Assembly (NCBI GenBank): GCA_025800385.1 | Contig: JAOXRS010000047.1 | Span: 62,001-126,000, forward strand | Length of the DNA stretch: 64,000 nucleotides | Direction: 5' to 3' | Source: Candidatus Albibeggiatoa sp. nov. NOAA | GTDB taxonomy: Bacteria; Pseudomonadota; Gammaproteobacteria; Beggiatoales; Beggiatoaceae | In this document: piece by piece, positions 39,043 to 47,687 of the stretch | Position numbering within the stretch: the first letter of the stretch is position 1 | Layout: the number at the start of each line of letters is the position of its first letter | The notes under the pieces: model-generated | What the model was told of the DNA's origin: nothing | The model's database searches: none | The model's input: the letters and a program-made list of their open reading frames with translations, nothing else | Position numbers and translations under genes: made by a program

Positions 39043-40926
39043 ATGAAAGCAGATATAAACATAGCACTTTTACGCTTATTCAATACAGTTCAAGTGGATA
39101 ATAAGCAAGCTAAAACAATCGATCCAGCCACATTAGAACGAACCATTCAAAACGGTTTTGTACTTGACCCTGCTATTTCTGTGGATGACAAGTTACTAGA
39201 CGTGATTGAATCTGTAGTGGGTATTTCAGGCGAAAAAGCTAATGCAGCATTTCATAAATCATGGACAGTCATACAAAATTCGACAATAAAACAATTAGTG
39301 TCACATCAAATTGCCCATTACATAACTACTTATGGCTTTAAATCATTGGGTATTTATCAAAAAGAATCTGTTTATATTCCCCATGAAATCTTAGAGTTAC
39401 CCGATATTCAAACCGATATACCGTTAACTGTTATCAAGGCAATGACGAAAGAGGAAGTACTTGAAAAAATTATTGATTTGGGATCAGGGATTGCTTTAGC
39501 TCAAGAAACGTTAGACGATATTATGGTGATTCTTGAACACAATAAATATGATAGTGAATTTGTACAGAAGATACAGAATCGAGAGCTAAAAACATTATTG
39601 TATGATTTTTATGACCTTGCACCAACTGACCCAGAAGCCTTTTTACGTTATCTCATCAGCAAGTTAACAGATGAATCATTGGTTATTAAAAACAAAGATT
39701 TGATTCAAAAAATTAAAGCGGCAAATGGGAAATTCTTAGATACTTTACTTAAAGATGCACCAGATGATCTTGCGTCGATTTTCTTGCGTTTTAAACCACT
39801 ATTTTTAGCTTTGAAGTCCATTTCACGAAATAAAACTTTTTTTAATCAGTTGCGTAAGAAAGCAGTTAAGTTACATAAACCTGTGCCAGAGGATTATTTA
39901 AATAGTGTCACAGCACAGATTAAGCATGAAACATTAGATTTAGCTGCTCTCAAACAAAAACTCACCAAGGCGACGATTTTCCGCAAAATTCGTTTAGCCT
40001 ATGCATTGCAACACCGTCTTCATGCAGGACAATCTATTGTGTATCGAGTGCGTAATGGCAATGGTTGGGCAACAGAATTTAATTGGCCTGAAGGTTTAGC
40101 ACACGCAACGCAACAAGCATTAGATACAGTGATTGCATCGATTGCCGATGATATTCAACCTAATGTTGATGGGAAAACGATTTATATCCCACCTCATATT
40201 CATTACGCATTGCCAGCGACAGAAAAACAATTTACAGGGTATTTACCGACGGGCACTTATGTGTCTGTGCCACAAGATATGATTGCAGGTATTCATTGGA
40301 TAAATGCTGGTAAGAATAAAAGTGTAGATTTAGATTTATCCATGATTGGTAAACGCGGCAAAATTGGCTGGGATGCTGATTACCGTTCAAAAGATAGTGC
40401 TATTTTGTTTTCTGGAGATATGACAGATGCGCCTTGGCCGAAAGGAGCGAGTGAGCTATTCTATTTCAAAAAAGACATGCAGGAAGTCGGCATATTCATG
40501 GTGAATTATTATAATTTCCAGCAAGGCGACGAAGTGATGTGCAAGTTTTTAGTCGCGCAAGAACAGCCAACAAACTTTGGTAGTAATTACATGGTTGATA
40601 TAAACAATATCATTGCTTCTGCCAATATCAATTTAACTAAAAAACAAAATGTTCTTGGTTTGGTTGCTAATGTGAATGGTGAAAATAGATTTTATTTCGC
40701 TAATATGAGCATAGGTAAATCTATTACTGCGAGTCAAAACACACAGTCTATGCAAGCCCGTGAATATTTGGTGAGTAGTGCCATCAATACTGTAGATTTT
40801 AGACAAGTTTTAACAATGGCTGGTGCAAATGTGGTGGATGAAAAGCCCGACAATGAATACATTGACTTATCGCCTGAAGCACTGGATAAAACCACGATTA
40901 TTGATTTGGTTCAAGCGAAGATGTAA
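39043..40926 (+). CDS. Large protein of unknown function next to the tRNA-like locus
   Basis: I do not recognise this 627-residue protein. Residues 1-330 are largely helical, and the C-terminal third (about 370-560) is beta-rich with IYIPPHIHYALPATEKQF, VDLDLSMIGKRGKIGWDAD, a GDMTDAPWPKGA segment and FMVNYYNFQQGDE. The VDLDLS...GD pattern faintly recalls TerD-like folds. There is no signal peptide or membrane segment. The open frame extends back into the tRNA-like element (38950), where the translated text LQVRVLPSPP is just a tRNA 3' end; I therefore start at ATG 39043, after GGGAA. It converges on a SPOUT RNA methyltransferase, so an RNA-related role is possible but unproven. Confidence 0.75.
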   Translation: MKADINIALLRLFNTVQVDNKQAKTIDPATLERTIQNGFVLDPAISVDDKLLDVIESVVGISGEKANAAFHKSWTVIQNSTIKQLVSHQIAHYITTYGFKSLGIYQKESVYIPHEILELPDIQTDIPLTVIKAMTKEEVLEKIIDLGSGIALAQETLDDIMVILEHNKYDSEFVQKIQNRELKTLLYDFYDLAPTDPEAFLRYLISKLTDESLVIKNKDLIQKIKAANGKFLDTLLKDAPDDLASIFLRFKPLFLALKSISRNKTFFNQLRKKAVKLHKPVPEDYLNSVTAQIKHETLDLAALKQKLTKATIFRKIRLAYALQHRLHAGQSIVYRVRNGNGWATEFNWPEGLAHATQQALDTVIASIADDIQPNVDGKTIYIPPHIHYALPATEKQFTGYLPTGTYVSVPQDMIAGIHWINAGKNKSVDLDLSMIGKRGKIGWDADYRSKDSAILFSGDMTDAPWPKGASELFYFKKDMQEVGIFMVNYYNFQQGDEVMCKFLVAQEQPTNFGSNYMVDINNIIASANINLTKKQNVLGLVANVNGENRFYFANMSIGKSITASQNTQSMQAREYLVSSAINTVDFRQVLTMAGANVVDEKPDNEYIDLSPEALDKTTIIDLVQAKM

Positions 40927-40958
40927 TTTTTGCCACTACAGTGAATGAATTAAGTATT

Positions 40959-41549
40959 TCAATATTTTCTATTACCACGTTTGTATTGATTCTGAAACTC
41001 GCGTCTTTGTTTGGTGATTTCATATAAAACAATACCCGTTGTTGTACCAAGATTTAAACTTTCAATCATGCCAAACATTGGAATGCTGACACAAAACTCA
41101 CTATGCTCAACCGCCATATCACTGATACCTCTTGATTCATTGCCGAACCAAACCGCAAGCCGTATGTGCTGAGTGTAATCTCCCTCATGTAAAATGATGT
41201 TGTTTTTGCCTTTTATGTGCGGGGAGGTGACAATTGAGGTAAATCTATTTTTTTCCAAATGGGCTAAACAGGCCTCCGTACTATCAAACCTTTTAACAAA
41301 ACTCCATTTGATTGCAGAGACCGAGGTTTTGAGCAAAGACTTTCTTTCTCGCATCGCTTGCCAATCATCAGGCATTGCACTCTTAGGATCAATGATATAT
41401 GTCTTTTCAACGCCTAGCGCACTGACATTACGAATCACCGTACCGATATTTTTTATATCAGAAGGGCATTCTAAAACAGCGATTAAATTTTTACATTGAT
41501 AAGGCTTTATTTCATCTGCTCTTAAACGCATAGACGATTTTTCTGTCAT
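40959..41549 (-). CDS. SPOUT-family RNA methyltransferase (SpoU/TrmH-like)
   Basis: This 196-residue protein has the three SpoU motifs: NIGTVIRNVSALG (motif 1), LAVWFGNESRGIS (motif 2) and SIPMFGMIESLNLGTTTGIVLYE (motif 3). These form the trefoil-knot SAM site of 2'-O-ribose methyltransferases of tRNA or rRNA. The RNA target is not known; TrmH (tRNA G18) is one possibility. It is convergent with the unknown gene at 39043, and a perfect Fur-type palindrome lies 26 bases upstream of its start, so iron control is possible. Confidence 0.88.
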   Translation of the reverse strand: MTEKSSMRLRADEIKPYQCKNLIAVLECPSDIKNIGTVIRNVSALGVEKTYIIDPKSAMPDDWQAMRERKSLLKTSVSAIKWSFVKRFDSTEACLAHLEKNRFTSIVTSPHIKGKNNIILHEGDYTQHIRLAVWFGNESRGISDMAVEHSEFCVSIPMFGMIESLNLGTTTGIVLYEITKQRREFQNQYKRGNRKY

Positions 41550-41574
41550 ATTTTCATCTCATTGACTTTGTTTT

Positions 41575-41589
41575 TGATAATGATTATCA
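41575..41589. promoter_or_regulatory. Fur box in a divergent promoter region
   Basis: TGATAATGATTATCA is a perfect 7-1-7 Fur-type palindrome between the methyltransferase gene (start 41549) and the phosphatase receptor gene (start 41675). It could control either or both. Confidence 0.8.
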
Positions 41590-41674
41590 TTTGATTTTTA
41601 AATCCATTATTCAAAATATACTGCATGATGGCACAGCAATCTATAGTACAAATATGGGATAAGGCTTTAATCAT

Positions 41675-43585
41675 ATGGTACGACAAAATATCTACCATTT
41701 CGTTGAAGAGACGATTGTTGGTATAGTATTCAGACATTTAGCAGCTGGTTTAACACTCATTGTTATCATTACTGCAGTTTTAGGTTACGCACATATTGCA
41801 TCCACGATTCGACATCAAACACTTTCTCAATTACAGCACGAAACCCATCAACATCAATTATTATTAGATCGGTATTTTACAGATTTAAATCATCAATTTG
41901 CACTATTACAGCAACAGATTCAAACAACGACATTACAATCTGATGTTTGCCCAAATGAACCGACTCAGATTCAAAAAGCAGTACAAGTCTTAAACCAAGC
42001 AACACAACTAGAAAGCCTAGCATCAGTACGTTTTACGTTAGAGCAACCAGAGCAGCAGCAACAAATTCATTTAGATTGCACCCGTCAGTCATTTACTCAA
42101 ACATTACCCGCTACAAATCGATGGGGACAAAATATTGATTTCAAAAACAATCAGGCATGGATAACCGTAGCACAACCGATTGATGACAATATTTTCATTG
42201 TGGCATCTATCGATATTCAGGCGACTTTAACGCAATTACAAAATTTAACATGGGTTGGGGCAAGTAGCTTTTTATATAACCAAGAACAGCAAGCACTTAC
42301 AGAGGATGCACCACAATTTGAGTTTAATACATCGCTTCCTTTTTGGCATATGGAAAGCCAACGTTATATTGCGGTCAAACAATTAGAAACCACTGGCTGG
42401 TATTTAGCTGTCACGCTACCGAAAACCATACTCGGGCATATTACATGGCAAATCGCCCAACTGATTTTATTATTTGGTGGCATTATTTTGCTGTCTGTAT
42501 TCGTTCTTTTGCACACGTTTTTATTTCGATTAGTTGCTAATCCATTACACGAAATTATTCTAGCAACCAAACAGTTAGGTAAAAAAGATTTTAATGTACG
42601 TTTAAAAATGCAGCGTCAAGATGAATTCGGCGTGCTTGCAAAATCGTTCGATAAAATGGTGCAACATTTAGCTAATCATCAACAGCAATTACAAACCTAT
42701 GCAATGCGTTTAGAAAATGAAGCGCAACAGCTCACACAGTTAAATCAGCAGCTAAAAAGAGAAATGTTAGAGCGGCAAAAAGCCCAAACCGAAAAAGAGC
42801 AGCTTTTAATTGAAAATATGCAAATGAGTGCAGAATTAGATATTGCACGGCGTTTACAGCAATTGATCTTGCCTAAATCTACTGAAATCAAAACTATTCC
42901 TCAATTAGAAATTGCAACATTAATGGAAGCCGCGGCGGAAGTGGGGGGCGATTATTATGATGTGTTGCAACACCAAGGCATGATTAAAATCGGTATTGGT
43001 GATGTCACAGGGCACGGTTTGGAAAGTGGTATTTTAAGCTTGATGGTACAAACTGCGGTGCGGACGTTACTGATTTCTGAGCAGCATGATCCGATACAAT
43101 TTTTATCTATTTTGAACAAAACCGTATTTGCCAATATCCAACGCATGGGGATTGATAAAGAACTGACTTTATTGATGTTAGATTATCATTGCAATACCTT
43201 ACGTATCAGTGGGCAACATGAGCAAGTGATTGTGGTGCGTCAAGGGCAATTAGAATTATTGGATACCGATGAATTGGGTTTTCCAATTGGTTTAGAAGAA
43301 GATATTGAGCATTTTGTCTCGTTTAAAGAAGTTGATTTAAATGAGGGTGATGTGGTGATTTTATACACAGATGGGATTACCGAAGCCGAAAATAAACACG
43401 GTGAATATTATGGGTTAGAGCGGATGTGCAGCATTATATCTAAGTATTGGTGCAAAACCTCAGTAGATATTTGCCAAGCGATTGTGAATGATGTCGAAAG
43501 CTTTATTGATGGATATGAAATCTTAGATGATATTACTTTAATTGTTATGAAGCAAAAACCAGAACTCGCAATAGAAAGTTATTGA
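41675..43585 (+). CDS. Membrane receptor with SpoIIE/PP2C-type phosphatase output
   Basis: The 636-residue protein has a transmembrane helix (about 21-43), a periplasmic sensor (about 44-255), a second helix (about 258-288), a HAMP domain (about 288-340), a coiled coil (about 335-400) and a SpoIIE/RsbU-type serine phosphatase domain (about 385-630). The metal-binding Asp residues are visible in GGDYYD (426), GDVTGHG (443) and YTDGITE (566). Such proteins dephosphorylate anti-sigma factor antagonists. The N-terminal half is clearly paralogous to the kinase at 59085 (shared HFVEETI.G start), but the output differs. A Fur box lies 86 bases upstream. Confidence 0.92.
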   Translation: MVRQNIYHFVEETIVGIVFRHLAAGLTLIVIITAVLGYAHIASTIRHQTLSQLQHETHQHQLLLDRYFTDLNHQFALLQQQIQTTTLQSDVCPNEPTQIQKAVQVLNQATQLESLASVRFTLEQPEQQQQIHLDCTRQSFTQTLPATNRWGQNIDFKNNQAWITVAQPIDDNIFIVASIDIQATLTQLQNLTWVGASSFLYNQEQQALTEDAPQFEFNTSLPFWHMESQRYIAVKQLETTGWYLAVTLPKTILGHITWQIAQLILLFGGIILLSVFVLLHTFLFRLVANPLHEIILATKQLGKKDFNVRLKMQRQDEFGVLAKSFDKMVQHLANHQQQLQTYAMRLENEAQQLTQLNQQLKREMLERQKAQTEKEQLLIENMQMSAELDIARRLQQLILPKSTEIKTIPQLEIATLMEAAAEVGGDYYDVLQHQGMIKIGIGDVTGHGLESGILSLMVQTAVRTLLISEQHDPIQFLSILNKTVFANIQRMGIDKELTLLMLDYHCNTLRISGQHEQVIVVRQGQLELLDTDELGFPIGLEEDIEHFVSFKEVDLNEGDVVILYTDGITEAENKHGEYYGLERMCSIISKYWCKTSVDICQAIVNDVESFIDGYEILDDITLIVMKQKPELAIESY

Positions 43586-43632
43586 TATGTTTCTAAATCT
43601 CATAAATACCTAATTTTCTCTTTAATACATAT

Positions 43633-43668
43633 AGCTCTGTTCAGTATATTTAACTATAGAACAGAGCT
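43633..43668. terminator. Bidirectional terminator between convergent genes
   Basis: AGCTCTGTTC pairs perfectly with GAACAGAGCT (10 bp), with T/A-rich flanks on both sides. It lies between the phosphatase gene (ends 43585) and the membrane protein gene (ends 43694). Confidence 0.75.
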
Positions 43669-43693
43669 TTATTATCTAAAACTCAGTCAATAT

Positions 43694-45022
43694 CTATGCT
43701 TGAGTTTCCGCCGCTTGGGCTTCTCCTACCCATATTTCTTCTCGAACTAACAAGGTATTTCTCGTAATTCTTAAAATATATCCCAATGTAATGACGGTAA
43801 AAATAGCCCCCACCAATATAAGCGTTGAATATACTAACGGATGACTTACATAGCTATAAAGACCCAAAATTGGGAAAGCGACTGTGACAACCCAAATATA
43901 CAACACATTCATACCTACAAACGGGCAGCCCAAAGCAAATAAAGTTAAGTTTCTTTCTCCATCTACTGATAGATATTTATCCATAAAACCCAGTGCTCTC
44001 AGCATCGCTATACCTAAGGCAAAGATGGCTAAAGCGACTGTAAATAAAAACATGATTATAAAAGCGTTATCAGTTGGAAGAATATTTGAAAACCCAAAAT
44101 ATTTCTTAAATATAAAATTAGTTCTGGTTAAGTAAGCTGTAAAAATAGTAATGATTGGAACAAAAACTAATAAACTTGCGCCTGTTACTAAATTAAGTCC
44201 TCTTTGCAATACGGTTCTTAAACCTAAAATCCCAAAAGCGAGACTCATCAAAATACCTGAAATGATAAAGAATGTTGCAAAGAACCAGTGAAATAATGTA
44301 ATAAACAAGTCTCCCTTTGAACCAAAAGAAAAACTCATAAACATAATGCCTATAAACACGAAAGCAAAACCACTTAAAACTAGTGAGAAATTATTTGTGT
44401 TTTCAAAGTGTTCAATACCATGCTTTTCCCATTCCTTAAGAATATCCACAAGCTCCCTAAATGCCATATAACCAATACCTAAAGCGATAGGTGTCGCAAT
44501 ATATAAAATAATACCCATGTAGTCCCATAGAGAAGGCACAAAAACCAAAGCTACAACGAACAACGTCATAAATGACATAGCCCAAGCAAAAGGTCTTGCC
44601 ATTCTGCCCATCGCACCTGCCGTTTTATTTAATTTTTTAAACTCTTCTGTTGATTTATAGTATCGATATTGTTTTTCGTTCCAAAGTAATAATTTGATGT
44701 TTCCTATGGCAGTAATCGGGATTAAGCTCATCAATGAAACCAAAACGGTGAGCATCATAATTTCTGCTGTTGAAAGAATGCCATCACTCCAAATATGCTG
44801 TAAGTAACCTGTCCATGTTTCAAAAGTTCCATATACTTGCGCTGTTTCTACAATGCCAAAAGCAGGGTTCTTAGTAAAATTGAGTCCATAATGGGCTGTC
44901 AAAATATATAGCATAATCGTAAACCCACCAAAGCCAACACTTGCCAAGTATAAGTGGGGGTTATATGCCTCTTTAAAATCTTCCATTGATCCAGTTAAGA
45001 TTTTAAACGCATCAGTTAACAT
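43694..45022 (-). CDS. Polytopic membrane protein of unknown function
   Basis: This 442-residue protein has about ten hydrophobic segments, for example LASVGFGGFTIMLYILTAHYG, LTVLVSLMSLIPITAIG, AWAMSFMTLFVVALVF and TLILVGAIFTVITLGYIL. No signature of a named transporter family is evident to me. The conserved-looking cytoplasmic motif GAMGRMARPFAW and several Trp/Tyr residues at helix ends suggest a transport or redox membrane role. ATG at 45022 follows AAGGAGT, so I prefer it to the TTG at 45025. It is divergent from the Met-rich protein gene, with an exact Fur consensus between them, so iron-dependent regulation is likely. Confidence 0.8.
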   Translation of the reverse strand: MLTDAFKILTGSMEDFKEAYNPHLYLASVGFGGFTIMLYILTAHYGLNFTKNPAFGIVETAQVYGTFETWTGYLQHIWSDGILSTAEIMMLTVLVSLMSLIPITAIGNIKLLLWNEKQYRYYKSTEEFKKLNKTAGAMGRMARPFAWAMSFMTLFVVALVFVPSLWDYMGIILYIATPIALGIGYMAFRELVDILKEWEKHGIEHFENTNNFSLVLSGFAFVFIGIMFMSFSFGSKGDLFITLFHWFFATFFIISGILMSLAFGILGLRTVLQRGLNLVTGASLLVFVPIITIFTAYLTRTNFIFKKYFGFSNILPTDNAFIIMFLFTVALAIFALGIAMLRALGFMDKYLSVDGERNLTLFALGCPFVGMNVLYIWVVTVAFPILGLYSYVSHPLVYSTLILVGAIFTVITLGYILRITRNTLLVREEIWVGEAQAAETQA

Positions 45023-45107
45023 CAATGTACTCCTTCGTCTTGTTAGTTGATCCAGTTATATTAAAAAACACTTATATAGTAATGATATTCACAACGATAT
45101 GTCAATA

Positions 45108-45126
45108 GATAATGATAATCATTATC
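45108..45126. promoter_or_regulatory. Fur box matching the 19-bp consensus exactly
   Basis: GATAATGATAATCATTATC is identical to the classical E. coli Fur consensus. It lies between the divergent membrane protein (start 45022) and Met-rich protein (start 45187) genes. Confidence 0.92.
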
Positions 45127-45186
45127 GTTAATGTATAATATACCCTTGCAATTTATGTTTAGAAAGAGATAAATCGAGAACATCAT

Positions 45187-45960
45187 ATGACTCAGTATTC
45201 AAACTACGCTGGACAAGAACAAGAGATAGGTAACATCACACCTAGTATGGATACCGCTTCATGTTTAAATGATCTTGTGCAAAGTATGCGTCCTTTACTG
45301 TTTGCACTACATCAAGATTTTGAAAGCCGTACCGCTCGTTACAAAATTCTTGAACGCATATTTTATATTTTTGCGGGCATCATTGCCGTTATATCAGGTT
45401 ATGTGTTTTTCTTGATTTACACGGTTACAACGGATATGAGTAAAGTCACTTACTATATGGCAAATATGACAACTGAAATTATTGAGCTATCGCAAAATGT
45501 AGATGATATTAGCAACGAAATGAAAGGGATGACGAGTGTCATGAAATCGATGAATGACTCAACCCATTACATGAATCACGCCACTCAACAAATGTCGTTA
45601 TCTGTTGATGTGATGCAAAATGCGATGGAGCATATGAAAGCATCTATGGTGCAAGTCTCTGAAGATGTGAGTAATATGCACGATTCCATGTTAAATATTC
45701 ATGTTTCAATGCTGAATATGGATAAATCCATGCTCAATATGACGGATAGTATGTCAGGCCTGCATTTGGATATTGCTGAAATGAGTAGCGATTTTCATAC
45801 TGTTGCTAAAGATTTACATATCATTACAGCTCATATGAGGGATATGAAAACTGATACGCGGCAAATGAATCATAATCTTGGTAGGCTGTCACATAATATT
45901 ACGCCTACATTCAATACGTTCAACAAAGCAATGCCATTTATGAATGCTATGCCGTGGTAA
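45187..45960 (+). CDS. Met-rich single-pass membrane protein with coiled coil
   Basis: This 257-residue protein has an N-terminal cytoplasmic part (1-57), one transmembrane helix (about 58-80, IFYIFAGIIAVISGYVFFLIY) and a long helical C-terminal region. That region has repeats such as SMLNIHVSMLNMDKSMLNM and is rich in Met, His, Ser and Asp; 30 of 257 residues are Met. It resembles coiled-coil spacer proteins rather than an enzyme. Met/His clusters could bind metal, which would suit the exact Fur box upstream, but they may only be heptad core positions. Function unknown. Confidence 0.75.
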   Translation: MTQYSNYAGQEQEIGNITPSMDTASCLNDLVQSMRPLLFALHQDFESRTARYKILERIFYIFAGIIAVISGYVFFLIYTVTTDMSKVTYYMANMTTEIIELSQNVDDISNEMKGMTSVMKSMNDSTHYMNHATQQMSLSVDVMQNAMEHMKASMVQVSEDVSNMHDSMLNIHVSMLNMDKSMLNMTDSMSGLHLDIAEMSSDFHTVAKDLHIITAHMRDMKTDTRQMNHNLGRLSHNITPTFNTFNKAMPFMNAMPW

Positions 45961-45977
45961 TTTTGGATATTTAAAAT

Positions 45978-46007
45978 AAATGATGAGCTAAGTTAATATC
46001 ATCATTT
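45978..46007 (-). terminator. Terminator overlapping the stop of the 46002-46436 gene
   Basis: AAATGATGA pairs perfectly with TCATCATTT (9 bp). On the minus strand the hairpin is followed by TATTTTAAAT. It separates two convergent genes. Confidence 0.55.
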
Positions 46008-46436
46008 AAGCTCTTCTGGGACTTGGATTTTTAAATGACTGATTTCATTGATAGGAATATTTCTACTGTTTGCAATATCAAGTGATTGCCACACTAAATC
46101 ACTGGCAGCTTTGAAGATTTTTTGATAGTCAATCTGACCATTTTTTACAAATGCACTACCATGCTCATTCCAATATTTAAGAGCAGCTTGGGGATTGCTA
46201 AATAAATATTCATCGTTTAAAAACTCTGGCACATTATTACTGACCAGTGTAAATACATGTGTTTTTTTTGAAAATATTAGCCACGAATTAAGCTGTAAAT
46301 TCTGCGTTAAGATAAACCATTGATTGTCATCTTTATCGAGTGTTGGCCTACAAATACACAGCATTAAGCCCTTTGGCTCATTAACATCTATGATAAAGGA
46401 TTTAATAAACGACTCTTGAATGTTAGTTTTCATCAA
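46002..46436 (-). CDS. Hypothetical protein
   Basis: This 144-residue soluble protein is not recognised. It has no signal peptide or membrane segment. The composition looks like that of a small globular alpha/beta protein (GLMLCICRPTLDKDDNQWFIL, LQLNSWLIF, ALKYWNEHG). It is a lone gene, convergent with the Met-rich protein gene, with 350 bases of noncoding DNA upstream. Confidence 0.6.
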   Translation of the reverse strand: MMKTNIQESFIKSFIIDVNEPKGLMLCICRPTLDKDDNQWFILTQNLQLNSWLIFSKKTHVFTLVSNNVPEFLNDEYLFSNPQAALKYWNEHGSAFVKNGQIDYQKIFKAASDLVWQSLDIANSRNIPINEISHLKIQVPEELK

Positions 46437-46787
46437 AGTTACCTATAGAATTGATTTGAGAGTTACAACATCTTATAAAATATAATTAATTCAGCCTCAA
46501 AGATTCACAAAAAGCAGCAGTATAGTATAAATAATCCATATTGCGCAAAAAATTTTACTGATACCCTGTTTGTAAGTATTCAATCTATAGGAAGCGATAA
46601 GAATTTGACTTTATTAACATTGCTTCATGACAACAGTTTGTTTCTTATTGAAATTGGAGAGCATGATATAGCAGGGCAAACTAGCAGAAACTTTAGACAA
46701 AATTAATTGAGACAAAGCCTAAGCATATTTAAATTTCTACGCCTGTATCACAACCAGTGCAGTACAAACGTAGATTATGTTTAAAAG
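46437..46787. other. Intergenic region without features
   Basis: AT-rich DNA upstream of the 46436 start and downstream of the aztC stop. No gene, repeat or regulator site was recognised. Confidence 0.6.
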
Positions 46788-47675
46788 TTATTGATTACTA
46801 GTGATTGCAGCCATCCACTGATCGATAAAAGCTAAATACCCTGCACCATCAGCACCTAATGGAGGATCGATTGGCATCGCATGACTTGCCCAACCTAATT
46901 CTCGAGCTAGAAAAGCTGCACCTTGTGGCGGATGGAATACACTGCGGATAATCACGCCCCCGTCCTTTACTTTCAATTTGGTGAGCAGGGCTTTGAGATG
47001 TTTGGCTGTGGTTGGTACGCCTGCAATCGGTTCGATATAACCTAAAATAGGCACATTAAAACGTTGCAGCAAATAATCCGCATCTTTGTGATGTAAAACA
47101 ACACCTTTTGCAGCTTTAGCTTGCGCTTGCCATTGTGGTAAACGCGACTTGATTTGTTGAGCGAAAGCTTGGGCACGTTGTAAATAAACTTGTGCATTCG
47201 CTTCATCCAAATTGCCAAGACGTTGTGCGAGTGCTTGTGCAATTTGAATCATGCGCACTGGATCAAGATTGACATGCGGATTACCTAACGGATGCACATC
47301 ACCTTGTGCACGGTCAGCCGCTTGACCCTCATCAATCAAACCAACTTGCGCCGCTGCTTCAAAATAGCCAATTCGTCCCACTTGAACCTGTGGATTATTT
47401 GCCCCTTGTAAGGCTGCGGGTAACCAACCGATTTCCAATTCCGCACCAATCGCCAATACTAAATCTGCGCTACGCAAATGACGCATCATACTGGGTTTAG
47501 CTTGTAAGTGATGTGCATCGCGGTCGGGTGGAGCTAACACTTTTACGCTGACTTGTTCTGCGCCCACTTCTCGCGCCAACATACCCATTGAGCTGGTGGT
47601 GGCAACCAGTTTGAGTTGAGCCGCCCATACATTTTCTGCTGAAAAAAATAAGATAAATAACAATATATATTTCAT
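46788..47675 (-). CDS. aztC: Zinc-binding periplasmic protein of a Zn ABC importer (AztC/ZnuA-like)
   Basis: This 295-residue protein has a signal peptide (18 residues, ending VWA) and the cluster A-I solute-binding fold. Zinc ligands are visible in DAHHLQAKPS, GNPHVNLDP and VLHHKDADY, with an acidic residue in the C-terminal lobe (DPPLGADG). It lacks the long His-rich loop of ZnuA, which fits AztC, a protein that receives zinc from the chaperone AztD. It lies 12 bases downstream of the outer membrane protein gene with an AAGGAGC site. The matching permease and ATPase are at 54-55 kb. Confidence 0.85.
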   Translation of the reverse strand: MKYILLFILFFSAENVWAAQLKLVATTSSMGMLAREVGAEQVSVKVLAPPDRDAHHLQAKPSMMRHLRSADLVLAIGAELEIGWLPAALQGANNPQVQVGRIGYFEAAAQVGLIDEGQAADRAQGDVHPLGNPHVNLDPVRMIQIAQALAQRLGNLDEANAQVYLQRAQAFAQQIKSRLPQWQAQAKAAKGVVLHHKDADYLLQRFNVPILGYIEPIAGVPTTAKHLKALLTKLKVKDGGVIIRSVFHPPQGAAFLARELGWASHAMPIDPPLGADGAGYLAFIDQWMAAITSNQ

Positions 47676-47687
47676 TGCCGCTGCTCC

